Source of the DNA: Pseudomonas juntendi
GTDB taxonomy: Bacteria > Pseudomonadota > Gammaproteobacteria > Pseudomonadales > Pseudomonadaceae
Direction of reading: 5' to 3'
DNA: 53,034 nt
NCBI RefSeq assembly: GCF_009932375.1
Contig: NZ_BLJG01000153.1
Location: 1-53,034 of the forward strand
Within the stretch, counting starts at the first letter, position 1. Each line of letters begins with the position of its first letter. A program made the position numbers and the translations under genes. The notes under the pieces are model-generated. The model was not told the origin of the DNA, ran no database searches, and saw only the letters and a program-made list of their open reading frames with translations. Below, in pieces: positions 26,372-34,961 of the stretch.

Positions 26372-27166
26372 ATGCAACTGATCGATATCGGCGTCAACCT
26401 GACCAACAGCAGCTTCCACGACCAGCAGGCGGCCGTCGTCGAGCGCGCCATCGAAGCCGGGGTGACCCAGATGGTGCTGACGGGCACCAGCCTGGCAGTC
26501 AGCGAACAGGCACTGGAGTTGTGCCAGCAACTGGACGCCAGTGGCGCGCATCTGTTTGCCACTGCCGGCGTGCACCCCCACGATGCCAAGGCATGGGAGG
26601 CCGGTAGCGAAGGCCGGCTGCGCCAACTGCTAAGCGAGGCACGGGTACGTGCTGTGGGCGAATGCGGCCTGGACTTCAACCGTGATTTCTCCCCTCGCCA
26701 CCTGCAAGAAAAAGCCCTGGAAGCCCAGTTGGCGCTGGCCGTTGAGCTACGCCTGCCGGTGTTCCTGCATGAGCGCGATGCCAGCGAGCGCTTGCTGGCC
26801 ATTCTCAAGGATTACCGCGACCACCTGAGCGCGGCGGTCGTGCATTGTTTCACTGGGGAGCGTGAGGCGCTGTTCGCCTACCTCGACATGGACCTGCACA
26901 TCGGTATCACCGGCTGGATCTGCGACGAGCGCCGGGGGACGCACCTGCACGCGCTGGTGGGCAACATTGCCGAAGGCCGGCTGATGCTGGAAAGCGACGC
27001 CCCCTATCTGCTGCCCCGCACCCTGCGCCCCAAACCCAAGAACGGCCGCAATGAGCCGGCCTTCTTGCCGCAAGTACTGCATGAAGTGGCCTTGCACCGG
27101 GGTGAAACGGTCGAACACACGGCAGCGCACACCACGGCCACGGCACGGGCGTTCTTCCAGATCTGA
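26372..27166 (+). CDS. tatD: TatD, metal-dependent DNase family
   Basis: 264 residues. It starts [17 protein letters not shown], where other family members have a His-x-His pair; E. coli TatD also begins DIGVNLTSSQF, so this is the TatD subgroup rather than YcfH or YjjV. Metal-site blocks follow: [41 protein letters not shown] and [12 protein letters not shown]. These are 3'-5' exonucleases linked to DNA repair; the Tat link is historical. It is a single gene, divergent from the mltF-like gene. Confidence 0.92.
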   Translation: MQLIDIGVNLTNSSFHDQQAAVVERAIEAGVTQMVLTGTSLAVSEQALELCQQLDASGAHLFATAGVHPHDAKAWEAGSEGRLRQLLSEARVRAVGECGLDFNRDFSPRHLQEKALEAQLALAVELRLPVFLHERDASERLLAILKDYRDHLSAAVVHCFTGEREALFAYLDMDLHIGITGWICDERRGTHLHALVGNIAEGRLMLESDAPYLLPRTLRPKPKNGRNEPAFLPQVLHEVALHRGETVEHTAAHTTATARAFFQI

Positions 27167-27304
27167 GCTGACGGGGCCGGTTGAGGCAGGAGAACAACAC
27201 CGTTGTTTTTTCTTGATACACATCAACAACGGCTCTGGCATGAGCTGGCACAATGATGGCACCTTGCCAATATTGTTTCCGCTCAACTCAGAGAAGACCT
27301 GCCC

Positions 27305-28783
27305 ATGGGTGCCTGGCTTAGCAATGTTTCCTTGAAGTACAAATTCTGGGCCGTCAACGCGGTGGCCTTTGTCACGACCTTGCTGCTGGTGTTGTATGCC
27401 GTGCACCTGGAGCAACGCGCCCGCGCCGAGGTGGCCCAGGTACAGGCGGTGCAGCAAGCCGAGCTGCTGGCTGCCTGGCCAAGCCAGCAGCCAATACCGC
27501 GCCAGGCCAATGTGATCAGCTGGTCAGCCGGGCAAACGCCCACCTTTGCCGGTGAACCGCTCGAGCCCCTGCGCGACGGCCAGGGCTGGGTGGACCTGCC
27601 AAGTGCCTGGGTGCTGGGCGACAACCCGCTGCGCGGCGCACAGGTCGTGCACAGCGGCAATCAGTACATGGCGGTAGTGGCCCCGTCGCCCAGCCTGCGC
27701 CAGGTGTTCTTCGAACGCTTCAGCAATTACGCGGTGTGTGTCCTGATTCTGATGCTGGCCATGCTCGCTGCCTCGCAACTGCTCATCCGTTTTCTGCTCA
27801 GCCAGCTCAATACCCTCAAGGATGTGATGCTGCACGTGGAAAAAACCGGCGACCTGGCAGCCCGTGTGCCACTGGCCTGTGGTGATGAGGTCGGCCAGAT
27901 GGCCGGTGCCTTCAATGCCATGCAGGCCACTTACCACCGCGTCGTCAGCACCGTCGCCCACACTGCCGCGCAGCTGGACTCGGGCGCTGCGCGCCTGGCC
28001 GCCAGCATGAACGATGTGCGCCACGGCATGCTTGGCCAGCAAAGCGAGACCGACCAGGCGGCCACCGCCATCAACCAAATGTCGGCAACCGTGCACCACA
28101 TCGCCCAGCATGCCGGCGCTACCCGTGACCTGTCCCAAACCGCCGACACCTTGGCCGGCAGCGGCAAAGAGGTGGTAAGCCGGGTCCAGGATTCGATTTC
28201 CGGGCTGTCCAGCGGTGTTCAGCAAACCGCCGAGATGATTCGCCAGTTGGCCGATGACAGCCAGAAAATCAACGGGGTCGTCAATGTGATTCACAGCATC
28301 GCCGAACAAACCAACCTGCTTGCGCTCAACGCCGCCATCGAAGCCGCACGCGCCGGCGACCTGGGCCGCGGGTTCGCCGTGGTCGCCGATGAGGTGCGCA
28401 ACCTGGCCAAGCGCGTGCAAACCTCCACTGACGAAATCACCACAATGGTCTCGGCACTGCAGTCGGGTACCCGCGATGCGGTGGAGTTCATGCAGGAAAG
28501 CTCGTACAAGGCCGATGATTGCGTGCGCCAGGCTCAGGAAGCCGGTGAAGCCCTGGCCGAGATCACCGGTGCCGTGGCGCAGATGCGCGAGAGCAACACG
28601 CAGATTGCCGTGGCAGCCGAGCAACAAAGCCAGGTGGCCGAGGAAATGAACCGCGCGGTGGTGAGCATTCGTGATGTCACCGAGCAGACCGTGCAACAGA
28701 CGGTGGGCTCGGCCACCACCAGTAGCGAGCTGGCGACCTTGGCTGGGGCGCTCAACAAGGCCATCGGCCAGCTCAAGCTATAG
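27305..28783 (+). CDS. Methyl-accepting chemotaxis protein with short periplasmic domain
   Basis: 492 residues. Membrane helices at about 14-34 and 142-166 flank a small periplasmic sensor of about 105 residues, well below the 150 or more of common sensor folds. A HAMP domain follows and then the signalling domain, with the hairpin tip [39 protein letters not shown] near 337-375. The ligand cannot be predicted. No typical C-terminal methylesterase-binding pentapeptide is seen (ends KAIGQLKL). It is a lone gene, as are most Pseudomonas chemoreceptor genes. Confidence 0.9.
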   Translation: MGAWLSNVSLKYKFWAVNAVAFVTTLLLVLYAVHLEQRARAEVAQVQAVQQAELLAAWPSQQPIPRQANVISWSAGQTPTFAGEPLEPLRDGQGWVDLPSAWVLGDNPLRGAQVVHSGNQYMAVVAPSPSLRQVFFERFSNYAVCVLILMLAMLAASQLLIRFLLSQLNTLKDVMLHVEKTGDLAARVPLACGDEVGQMAGAFNAMQATYHRVVSTVAHTAAQLDSGAARLAASMNDVRHGMLGQQSETDQAATAINQMSATVHHIAQHAGATRDLSQTADTLAGSGKEVVSRVQDSISGLSSGVQQTAEMIRQLADDSQKINGVVNVIHSIAEQTNLLALNAAIEAARAGDLGRGFAVVADEVRNLAKRVQTSTDEITTMVSALQSGTRDAVEFMQESSYKADDCVRQAQEAGEALAEITGAVAQMRESNTQIAVAAEQQSQVAEEMNRAVVSIRDVTEQTVQQTVGSATTSSELATLAGALNKAIGQLKL

Positions 28784-28857
28784 CCACCATAGCCAGCCTC
28801 GATTGGCCCCCCTGCGCGGGCAGCACTAAGCTTTGGGCATTGGATGAGGAAATGCCC

Positions 28858-29226
28858 ATGAGTAAACGTCTGCCCAACCTGCCCGCCTGGCAATGGCGCG
28901 GCTACCACCATAACCACCGTCACCCGACAAACCTGGTGCTGCACCTGATTGCCGTCCCGTTGTTCATCCTGGGCGCGCTGCTGGTACTGTCGGGCCTGTT
29001 CGGGCTCGACCTGAGCCAGATCGCGGTGGGTATCATTGCCTTGGTTGCCGGCTTGGGCCTGCAGCGCCAGGGGCACCGCCTGGAAGCCCAGCAACCTGAG
29101 CCGTTCGCTAACCGCCAGGATGCCGTGCAGCGCCTGTTGACGGAGCAGTTCATCACCTTCCCGCGTTTTGTTTTCAGTGGCGCCTGGCTGAAGGCATGGC
29201 GGGAGCGCCACAAGCACCGGCGCTGA
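28858..29226 (+). CDS. Mpo1-like protein (DUF962)
   Basis: 122 residues. The N-terminal His-rich block GYHHNHRHPTN (about 15-25) and two hydrophobic helices (NLVLHLIAVPLFILGALLVL, and IAVGIIALVAGLGL) are the signature of the DUF962/Mpo1-like family, members of which in yeast act as iron-dependent 2-hydroxy fatty acid dioxygenases. The bacterial function is unproven. The start is the ATG at 28858, with GAGGA eight bases upstream. It may be co-transcribed with the chemoreceptor gene 74 bp upstream. Confidence 0.8.
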   Translation: MSKRLPNLPAWQWRGYHHNHRHPTNLVLHLIAVPLFILGALLVLSGLFGLDLSQIAVGIIALVAGLGLQRQGHRLEAQQPEPFANRQDAVQRLLTEQFITFPRFVFSGAWLKAWRERHKHRR

Positions 29227-29249
29227 GCCGATGGCCCTGTGCCGGGCTG

Positions 29250-30047
29250 TCAGGCGAACACGGTGACAGTCTGCCGGCTCAGCGCCAGCAATTGACCTTG
29301 AGCGGTCCACAGTGCTGCTGCCGCATGGCCATAGCCATCCCGGGCGTATTCGGTTTCAACGCAATAGCGGCACCAGTCCTGGGTAGACACCGTGATCACA
29401 GGCTGAATGAACTCGATCGTCCAGGTCAGCGTGCTGCCAGCTGCGGGTTGCTTCAGGAACGGCATCAGGCTCGGCGGCCACGCATCGACCAAGGCAAGCA
29501 GGTGCGCCTCATTGACGCGTTCGTCGGCGACATCGCGCAAGCGCACCCAACCGCCCATCTTCCTCGACTGATTACCACTGAACGGCAGCCCGCCCAAGGC
29601 CCAACGCAAGGCCACATGGCGCATGAATTCCGGCGTGACCCCCTTGATATAGGGCAGCTCCGGAGCCGCCTCTTCGAGCGCCTTCATTTCCGTAGCCGGT
29701 AACGCCGGTACCTGCACGACCGAAGGCCGCCCTGCCCCGAAGCTGCCTTGCACCAGCGTCACCACTTGGCCCGCCTGTACCGCACGGCCAAGCAAGGTGC
29801 TGACCGCCTTGCCCTCGCGCAGCACCTCCACCTCGAAGCGGATAGGTACGTCTGCCGCTGCAGGGGCCACGAAGGTGATGGCCAGGGAGCGCGCTGGGCG
29901 GCTGTCACACAGCTTGAGGCGCATCGCCTCGTAAACAAGGGCCGCCATGAGGCCGCCAAATGCCGCTCGGCCTTGCGCCCAGGTCGGCGGAATGCTGACT
30001 GCGTCGGGGTTGGCCCGCACGGCGTCGAGCAGTTGATTGAAATTCAT
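29250..30047 (-). CDS. Acyl-CoA thioesterase-like protein (double hotdog)
   Basis: 265 residues. Two hotdog-like halves are suggested by WAQGRAAFGGLMAALVYEAM near residues 23-42, SLAITFVAPAAADVPIRFEVEVLREGKAVSTL, and WTIEFIQPV...WCRYCVETEYARDGYGHAAAALWTAQGQLLALSRQTVTVF at the C-terminus. This is the TesB-like thioesterase superfamily. The acyl chain preference is unknown. It is convergent with the Mpo1-like gene, another putative lipid gene, with a 23-bp gap. Confidence 0.85.
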   Translation of the reverse strand: MNFNQLLDAVRANPDAVSIPPTWAQGRAAFGGLMAALVYEAMRLKLCDSRPARSLAITFVAPAAADVPIRFEVEVLREGKAVSTLLGRAVQAGQVVTLVQGSFGAGRPSVVQVPALPATEMKALEEAAPELPYIKGVTPEFMRHVALRWALGGLPFSGNQSRKMGGWVRLRDVADERVNEAHLLALVDAWPPSLMPFLKQPAAGSTLTWTIEFIQPVITVSTQDWCRYCVETEYARDGYGHAAAALWTAQGQLLALSRQTVTVFA

Positions 30048-30124
30048 GGACCGGCTCCTGCGTGCAGCGAAAAGGGTGTGCCCATCCTAGCCAGCTAACG
30101 CGGGACGAACAGCCCTCATTTCGG

Positions 30125-30904
30125 TCATTTCCCGGGCTGGCGACGTGCAATGGCCTTGGCCAGCGCGGCCAGGGTCACATCGGCGCTTTGCTCGGCCTCC
30201 TGCAACTGCTGCTGCCAAACGGCTTGGCAAGGTGCCAGGTCGGCGTGGTCGCGCGCCTGTAGCAACCACTGCAAGCGATCGTGCCAGTCGCCCAGGTCGG
30301 CCTGGGCTTTTTTCAGCAGACGCTGCAGTTTCTGGCTGGCATGCTGGAATTGCGGGTAGGCCTCGTCGCCATAGCGCGCACGCTTGATCAACAAACGTAG
30401 CCGGTGACGGTCGTGGTTGGGGTCCTGCAAGGCGTGGTGCAGTTTGTGCCACTGCTTGACCAAGCGCTTGTCGACGCGTTTGCCCAATGCCTTGGCCAAG
30501 CCTTCGCGGCCCGCTGCGCGCAGGAACAGTGGAAAGGCATCTGCAATCGCCAGCACCCGGGCCAACTGCTGGCTGCGGGCAACGCTGGCGTATGCACTAC
30601 CGCGGCCTTGCATGCGGCGTTGCCCAGCTTCGGTGTAACCGCTAGCGATCAGTTGCGCAGCCAATACTTCCTGGTCACGCAAGGGCGTGGTCAGGGCCCC
30701 CAGCGCGCTTGCAGCGGCCTCCAGCTGCTCCACCCCTGGCAGCCCCCTCAGTGGCCGCAGCAGGCTGCGTAGCCGCCGTACGGCAATACGCAGGTCATGC
30801 AGGGCCTCGCTGTCGGTATCGGCAGCCAGGCGTTCGCGACACGCCAGCAGGCGCACCTGCAAGGCCAGTATCTGGGCAACGACGGAGTCAAGCATGGCAG
30901 ACAT
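30125..30904 (-). CDS. CHAD domain protein
   Basis: 259 residues, almost all helical. The CHAD signature is visible: HDLRIAVRRLRSLLRPLRG near 33-51, then many conserved Lys/Arg/His positions (HKLHHALQDPNHDRHRLRLLIKRARYGDEAYPQ). CHAD domains bind inorganic polyphosphate through such basic helices and often locate to polyphosphate granules. No CYTH triphosphatase domain is fused here. The start is the ATG at 30904 with GAGGAG upstream. It follows a small lipoprotein gene by 14 bp, so the two probably share a transcript. Confidence 0.87.
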   Translation of the reverse strand: MSAMLDSVVAQILALQVRLLACRERLAADTDSEALHDLRIAVRRLRSLLRPLRGLPGVEQLEAAASALGALTTPLRDQEVLAAQLIASGYTEAGQRRMQGRGSAYASVARSQQLARVLAIADAFPLFLRAAGREGLAKALGKRVDKRLVKQWHKLHHALQDPNHDRHRLRLLIKRARYGDEAYPQFQHASQKLQRLLKKAQADLGDWHDRLQWLLQARDHADLAPCQAVWQQQLQEAEQSADVTLAALAKAIARRQPGK

Positions 30905-30918
30905 GGAACGCTCCTCGA

Positions 30919-31197
30919 TCAACGCCCGGCGCGGGACTCACGAATGTAGAAGCGCGCCTTCTCGGCTTTGCGCGTGCAGCTTTCATAACCTTCGAACTGC
31001 TGCTGGGTTTTAGCACCGGTGAGTAACGACAAAGCCTTGGAATAACTCACGGCGCCGGCAAAGCCTTCGGCCTTGGCCAGGTCAAGCTCCTTCCAGGCGG
31101 CATCCAGCTGGGTCGCACAACTTTCTCGGTAGGCCGTCTTGCCTGCGCAGCCGGCAAGGGCCAGAGCAATCAGGGGAAGGCAGATCCAGGCTTTCAT
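30919..31197 (-). CDS. Small hypothetical lipoprotein
   Basis: 92 residues. A lipoprotein signal peptide with lipobox LALAG-Cys17 (MKAWICLPLIALALAGC) is followed by a helical, Lys/Glu-rich mature part with two cysteines (ESCATQLDAAW and YESCTRKAEKARFY), perhaps a disulfide. No recognised domain. The start is the ATG at 31197 after a TGAGGT ribosome binding site; the open frame further upstream is not protein-like. It is immediately upstream of the CHAD gene. Confidence 0.75.
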   Translation of the reverse strand: MKAWICLPLIALALAGCAGKTAYRESCATQLDAAWKELDLAKAEGFAGAVSYSKALSLLTGAKTQQQFEGYESCTRKAEKARFYIRESRAGR

Positions 31198-31375
31198 CGG
31201 TGATACCTCAAGGAAAAAAACGGTGGCATTTCGACGCCCCGGCAGTTCAAAAGTGCCCTGCCCGGCCGGCTTTGCCAAAGCGGTTTTACTACAGTAGCTG
31301 CACACAATCTACATTGAAGCAGAGGCAACGATGGGTGCATTGTAGAGGCATGATGGCACTGGCCGGGGAAAGTTG

Positions 31376-32416
31376 ATGAGTAAACGCGTGGCACTGGTAC
31401 TGGGTTCGGGCGGGGCCCGAGGTTATGCGCACATAGGCGTGATCGAGGAAATCGAGCGCCGGGGTTACGATATCGCCTGCATCGCTGGCTGCTCCATGGG
31501 TGCAGTCATCGGTGGCATCTATGCCGCCGGCAAGCTGGACGAGTACCGCAACTGGATCGAGAGCCTTGATTATCTGGATGTGCTGCGCCTGGTGGATGTC
31601 AGCTTTCGCCTGGGCGCCATTCGCGGTGACAAGGTATTCGGGCAGATCCGCAAGATCGTCGGCGAGATCAATATCGAGCAACTGCGCATCCCCTACACGG
31701 CGGTTGCCGCCGACCTGACCAACCAGCAGGAGATATGGTTTCAGGAGGGCTGCCTGCACCAGGCCATGCGCGCCTCGGCGGCCATCCCCAGCCTGTTTAC
31801 ACCGGTAATGCAGGGCAACCGCATGCTGGTTGATGGCGGTATCCTGAACCCGCTGCCGATCGTGCCGGTGGTGTCCAGCCATTGCGACCTGATCATCGCG
31901 GTCAACCTCAACGCCACCAACCAGAAGCAGTACCAGCTGCCCGTGATCGAACGCCCGGCAGCGTTCAAGATGCGCTTCGATGCCTTGCTCAGTTCATTGG
32001 GCGCACACCTGCCGTTCCGGCGCAAACCGGCCGAAGAATTGATCCGCATCGAACAGGAAATCGTCGCTGAAGGGCTGGCACAGCCCAACCCATGGCAAAG
32101 CGAAGCCGCCAGCCCGGGCACACAGCAGCCGGCGGCTGCGCCAGAGCGCGAAGGCGCGCCGAAGTCGGCTACCGGTTCGTTCATCATCGACAACGTGGGC
32201 CCAGCCTCCCTGCTGGACTTGATCAACCAGAGTTTCGAGGTCATGCAGACCTCATTGGCACAGTACAAGATCGCCGGCTATCCGCCGGATGTGCTGATCA
32301 ACGTGCCGAAACGGGTATGCCGGTTCTTCGAATTCTACAAGGCGCCCGAGCTGATTGCCCTGGGGCGCGAGATCGCGCGGGACACGCTGGATAATCATGA
32401 AGGGGTGAAGCGCTAG
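31376..32416 (+). CDS. Patatin-like phospholipase (RssA family)
   Basis: 346 residues. The patatin Ser-Asp dyad is visible: oxyanion loop GSGGARGYAHIG (10-21), nucleophile Ser40 in GCSMG and Asp153 in VDGGILNPLP. No signal peptide, so cytoplasmic or membrane-associated. The family hydrolyses acyl esters of lipids; the physiological substrate is unknown. The start is the ATG at 31376 (MSKRVALVLG), preceded by GGGGAAAG. The C-terminal third beyond residue 210 is an extension typical of proteobacterial RssA-like proteins. Confidence 0.88.
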   Translation: MSKRVALVLGSGGARGYAHIGVIEEIERRGYDIACIAGCSMGAVIGGIYAAGKLDEYRNWIESLDYLDVLRLVDVSFRLGAIRGDKVFGQIRKIVGEINIEQLRIPYTAVAADLTNQQEIWFQEGCLHQAMRASAAIPSLFTPVMQGNRMLVDGGILNPLPIVPVVSSHCDLIIAVNLNATNQKQYQLPVIERPAAFKMRFDALLSSLGAHLPFRRKPAEELIRIEQEIVAEGLAQPNPWQSEAASPGTQQPAAAPEREGAPKSATGSFIIDNVGPASLLDLINQSFEVMQTSLAQYKIAGYPPDVLINVPKRVCRFFEFYKAPELIALGREIARDTLDNHEGVKR

Positions 32417-32438
32417 GCCGGAGCAGGCAGCAGAAACA

Positions 32439-32467
32439 GAACGGGCCGCTCTTTAGGCGGCCCGTTC
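32439..32467. terminator. Bidirectional terminator between the patatin gene and ppiD
   Basis: A perfect 11-bp stem GAACGGGCCGC / GCGGCCCGTTC with a 7-base loop in the 68-bp gap between convergent genes. Confidence 0.85.
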
Positions 32468-32484
32468 GTCATGCAGCGATCACG

Positions 32485-34356
32485 TCAGTAACGGGTGATG
32501 TCGGCATTGGCTTCCAGCTGCTTGCGGTAGGCCGCGAAGTCTTGCTGGCCGGCACGCGAGGCAAGGTAGCGGCGAATCTGCTGCTTCTCTTCGTCGGTGG
32601 CGGTAGTGCCTTCGTTGACGCCCTTGAGCTGCAGCACCACCAGGCTACCGTCACGCAGCACGACGCTGCCATACACCGGCTTGTCCTTGGCTTGCGGTTT
32701 CGCCAGGCGGAACAGCGCCTGCAGCTCCTCAGGATCGATGCCTTCCTCACCGCGGGTCACGGCTTCGTGGGTTTTCCAGCCCTGGCCCTCATGCACACTG
32801 CCAGCAGCAATGGAACCGTCGCGCAGGCCGGCGATCAGCTTGTCCGCCTTGGCCTTGAGTTCGGCCGTGGCCTTCTCCTTGGCCAGGTGCTGGCGGATAT
32901 TCTGGGCCACTGCCTCCAGCGGCAGTTGCTCAGGCTTGCGGTGCTCCTTGACGCGCAATACCACGGTGGTTTCCGGGTCGAGCTCGATGGCGGTACTGTT
33001 GGCCCCCTCGTCGAGTACTTCTTCGGAAAACGCAGCCTGCACCACCGAACGGTTGGCAGTAATGCCTTCGCCGCCTTCGCGACCGAATGGTGCAGAGGTG
33101 TGGACCTTGAGGTTCAGGTCCTGGGCCGGCTGGGCCAGGTCGGAAGCCTCATAGGCAGCATCCTGCAGCTGCTTGCTGGCATCCACGTAACGCTGCTCGA
33201 CCAGCGGGGTCTTCAGGTCACGGGTAAGCTTGTCCTTCAGGCTGGCGAAGCTCGGCACCTCTGGCGCCTGTACGCCCAACAGCTTGATCAGGTGGTAACC
33301 GAACTGGGTACGCACCGGCGCCGATACCTGGCCATCCTGCAGCTTGTACAGCGCCTCTTCGAAGGCCGGGTCATACACACCCGGGCCGGCGAAACCAAGG
33401 TCACCACCGTTGCCGGCCGAACCCGGGTCCTGGGAGAACTCCTTGGCCAGGGTGGCAAAGTTCTCACCCTTGGCCAGGCGCTGCTCGATCTCTTCAGCAC
33501 GGGCCTTGGCCTGTGCATCGCTGACCTTGTCGTTCACTTCGATCAGGATGTGCGCCGCGTGGCGTTGCTCGGCGAGGTTGGCGATTTCTTTCTCGTACTG
33601 GGCCTTGAGCTCTTCGTCGGTCACCTTGACCTGGTCGAAGTAGGCAGACTTTTTCAGCTCGATGTAGTCGATCACCACCTGGTCAGGCGACATGAACTCC
33701 TTGGCGTGCTGGTCGTAGTGCGCCTTGACCTCGGCGTCGCTGACCTTGACCGCGGCCGGGTCGGCCTTGAAGGTCAGGGAGGCGAAGTCGCGGGTCTGCT
33801 TCTCGAGGCGGGCGAAGGCATCGACTTGCTGGTCGGTGACGAAGCTGCTGCCGGCCAGGCCGGTGCGCAACTGGCCGATGAGCATTTCCTCGGCCAGCAT
33901 GTCGCGGAACTGCATGCGGCCATAACCCATCTGGCGAATGACCTGGTCGAAGCGATCGGCGCTGAATTTACCGTCTACCTGGAACTCCGGCGTTTGCAGG
34001 ATCACCTGATCCAGCGCGGCATCGGAGAAGGCGAACTTGGCGTCTTCAGCCCCCTGCAGCAAGAGCTTGCGGCTGATCAGGCCCTTGAGGGCCTCTTCAC
34101 GCAGCAGTTTTTCATCCAGCAGCGCTGGGTCGAAGTCCTTGCCCAACTGTTGCATCAGCTGGCGGCGCTGCATGTCGGCCGCCTGGCTCAGCTCGTTCTG
34201 GCTGATGGTCTGGCCGTTTACCTTGGCGGCGTCCTGGCTATGTGTGGCGGCCTGAAAAATGGCTTCGAAACCGGTCAACGCCATCAATACGACGATTAGG
34301 CCGATGATGGACTTGGCAATCCAACCTTGTGAATTGTCCCTGATATTTTGCAGCAT
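32485..34356 (-). CDS. ppiD: PpiD, periplasmic chaperone / peptidyl-prolyl isomerase
   Basis: 623 residues, the usual PpiD length. An N-terminal membrane anchor (about 13-35, IAKSIIGLIVVLMALTGFEAIF) leads into a SurA-like chaperone region and a parvulin domain near 265-360 (AHILIEVND...GENFATLAKEFSQDPGSAGNGGDLGF). A further C-terminal rotamase-like half follows. It helps newly exported proteins leave the Sec translocon. The start is the ATG at 34356 with GGGGGA upstream. It is the last gene of the tig-clpP-clpX-lon-hupB-ppiD series. Confidence 0.94.
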   Translation of the reverse strand: MLQNIRDNSQGWIAKSIIGLIVVLMALTGFEAIFQAATHSQDAAKVNGQTISQNELSQAADMQRRQLMQQLGKDFDPALLDEKLLREEALKGLISRKLLLQGAEDAKFAFSDAALDQVILQTPEFQVDGKFSADRFDQVIRQMGYGRMQFRDMLAEEMLIGQLRTGLAGSSFVTDQQVDAFARLEKQTRDFASLTFKADPAAVKVSDAEVKAHYDQHAKEFMSPDQVVIDYIELKKSAYFDQVKVTDEELKAQYEKEIANLAEQRHAAHILIEVNDKVSDAQAKARAEEIEQRLAKGENFATLAKEFSQDPGSAGNGGDLGFAGPGVYDPAFEEALYKLQDGQVSAPVRTQFGYHLIKLLGVQAPEVPSFASLKDKLTRDLKTPLVEQRYVDASKQLQDAAYEASDLAQPAQDLNLKVHTSAPFGREGGEGITANRSVVQAAFSEEVLDEGANSTAIELDPETTVVLRVKEHRKPEQLPLEAVAQNIRQHLAKEKATAELKAKADKLIAGLRDGSIAAGSVHEGQGWKTHEAVTRGEEGIDPEELQALFRLAKPQAKDKPVYGSVVLRDGSLVVLQLKGVNEGTTATDEEKQQIRRYLASRAGQQDFAAYRKQLEANADITRY

Positions 34357-34424
34357 GCGTCCCCCAGAAACGGCTGTACCACTGCGTCGACAACCGCGGA
34401 GCGTGGGTAGAATCCTGATAAAAG

Positions 34425-34450
34425 AAAGGCGCATCCGAGGATGCGCCTTT
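34425..34450 (-). terminator. Terminator after hupB
   Basis: A 12-bp inverted repeat AAAGGCGCATCC / GGATGCGCCTTT with a minimal loop. On the minus strand it is followed by TTCTTTTATC. It lies between hupB and ppiD. Confidence 0.85.
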
Positions 34451-34536
34451 GCTTAGCAAACGTGTCAGGCGGGAACGTTTGCGCCCCGCCATCAGCGTGC
34501 TCGGACCAGGCCTGGCCGGGTCCGGCTGAAGACGAC

Positions 34537-34809
34537 TTAGTTGACGGCGTCTTTCAGGCCTTTGCCTGCCTTGAAACCTGGAACCTTGGCGGCTGCAATC
34601 TTGATCGCCTTGCCGGTTTGTGGGTTACGGCCAGTGCGCTCGGCGCGCTCTTTGACCGAGAAGGTTCCGAAGCCAACCAGAACGACGTCGTCGCCTGCTT
34701 TCAGGGCACCGGTTACGGAGTCGATCACAGCGTCCAGAGCCTTACCTGCAGCAGCTTTGGAAATGTCAGCCGATACGGCGATAGCGTCAATCAGTTCCGA
34801 CTTGTTCAC
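34537..34809 (-). CDS. hupB: HU-beta, nucleoid-associated protein
   Basis: 90 residues, complete [38 protein letters not shown] forms the dimerising helices. [45 protein letters not shown] contains the DNA-bending beta arms with the conserved RNPQTG tip (proline that intercalates). Its place directly downstream of lon is the conserved hupB position in proteobacteria. An AGGGGACTT ribosome binding site precedes the start. Confidence 0.97.
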   Translation of the reverse strand: MNKSELIDAIAVSADISKAAAGKALDAVIDSVTGALKAGDDVVLVGFGTFSVKERAERTGRNPQTGKAIKIAAAKVPGFKAGKGLKDAVN

Positions 34810-34961
34810 TCTAAGTCCCCTTATTTCTCTATTGAGTTTGTTTCTAAGTATGTAATGGAAAGCTTACGAAACGTACGTTGGGAGGCTTGTTGACAATAAC
34901 GAGCCGCTTTATAGCAAGGCCTCGAAAAAACTGTCAAGGAAAGCCTCCCAGACAAAAACCA

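Noticed and set aside
32542..34299. Long open frame of 585 codons on the plus strand opposite ppiD
   Set aside because: It is the antisense shadow of a GC-rich gene with strong third-position bias; the ppiD frame has clear domains, this one has none.
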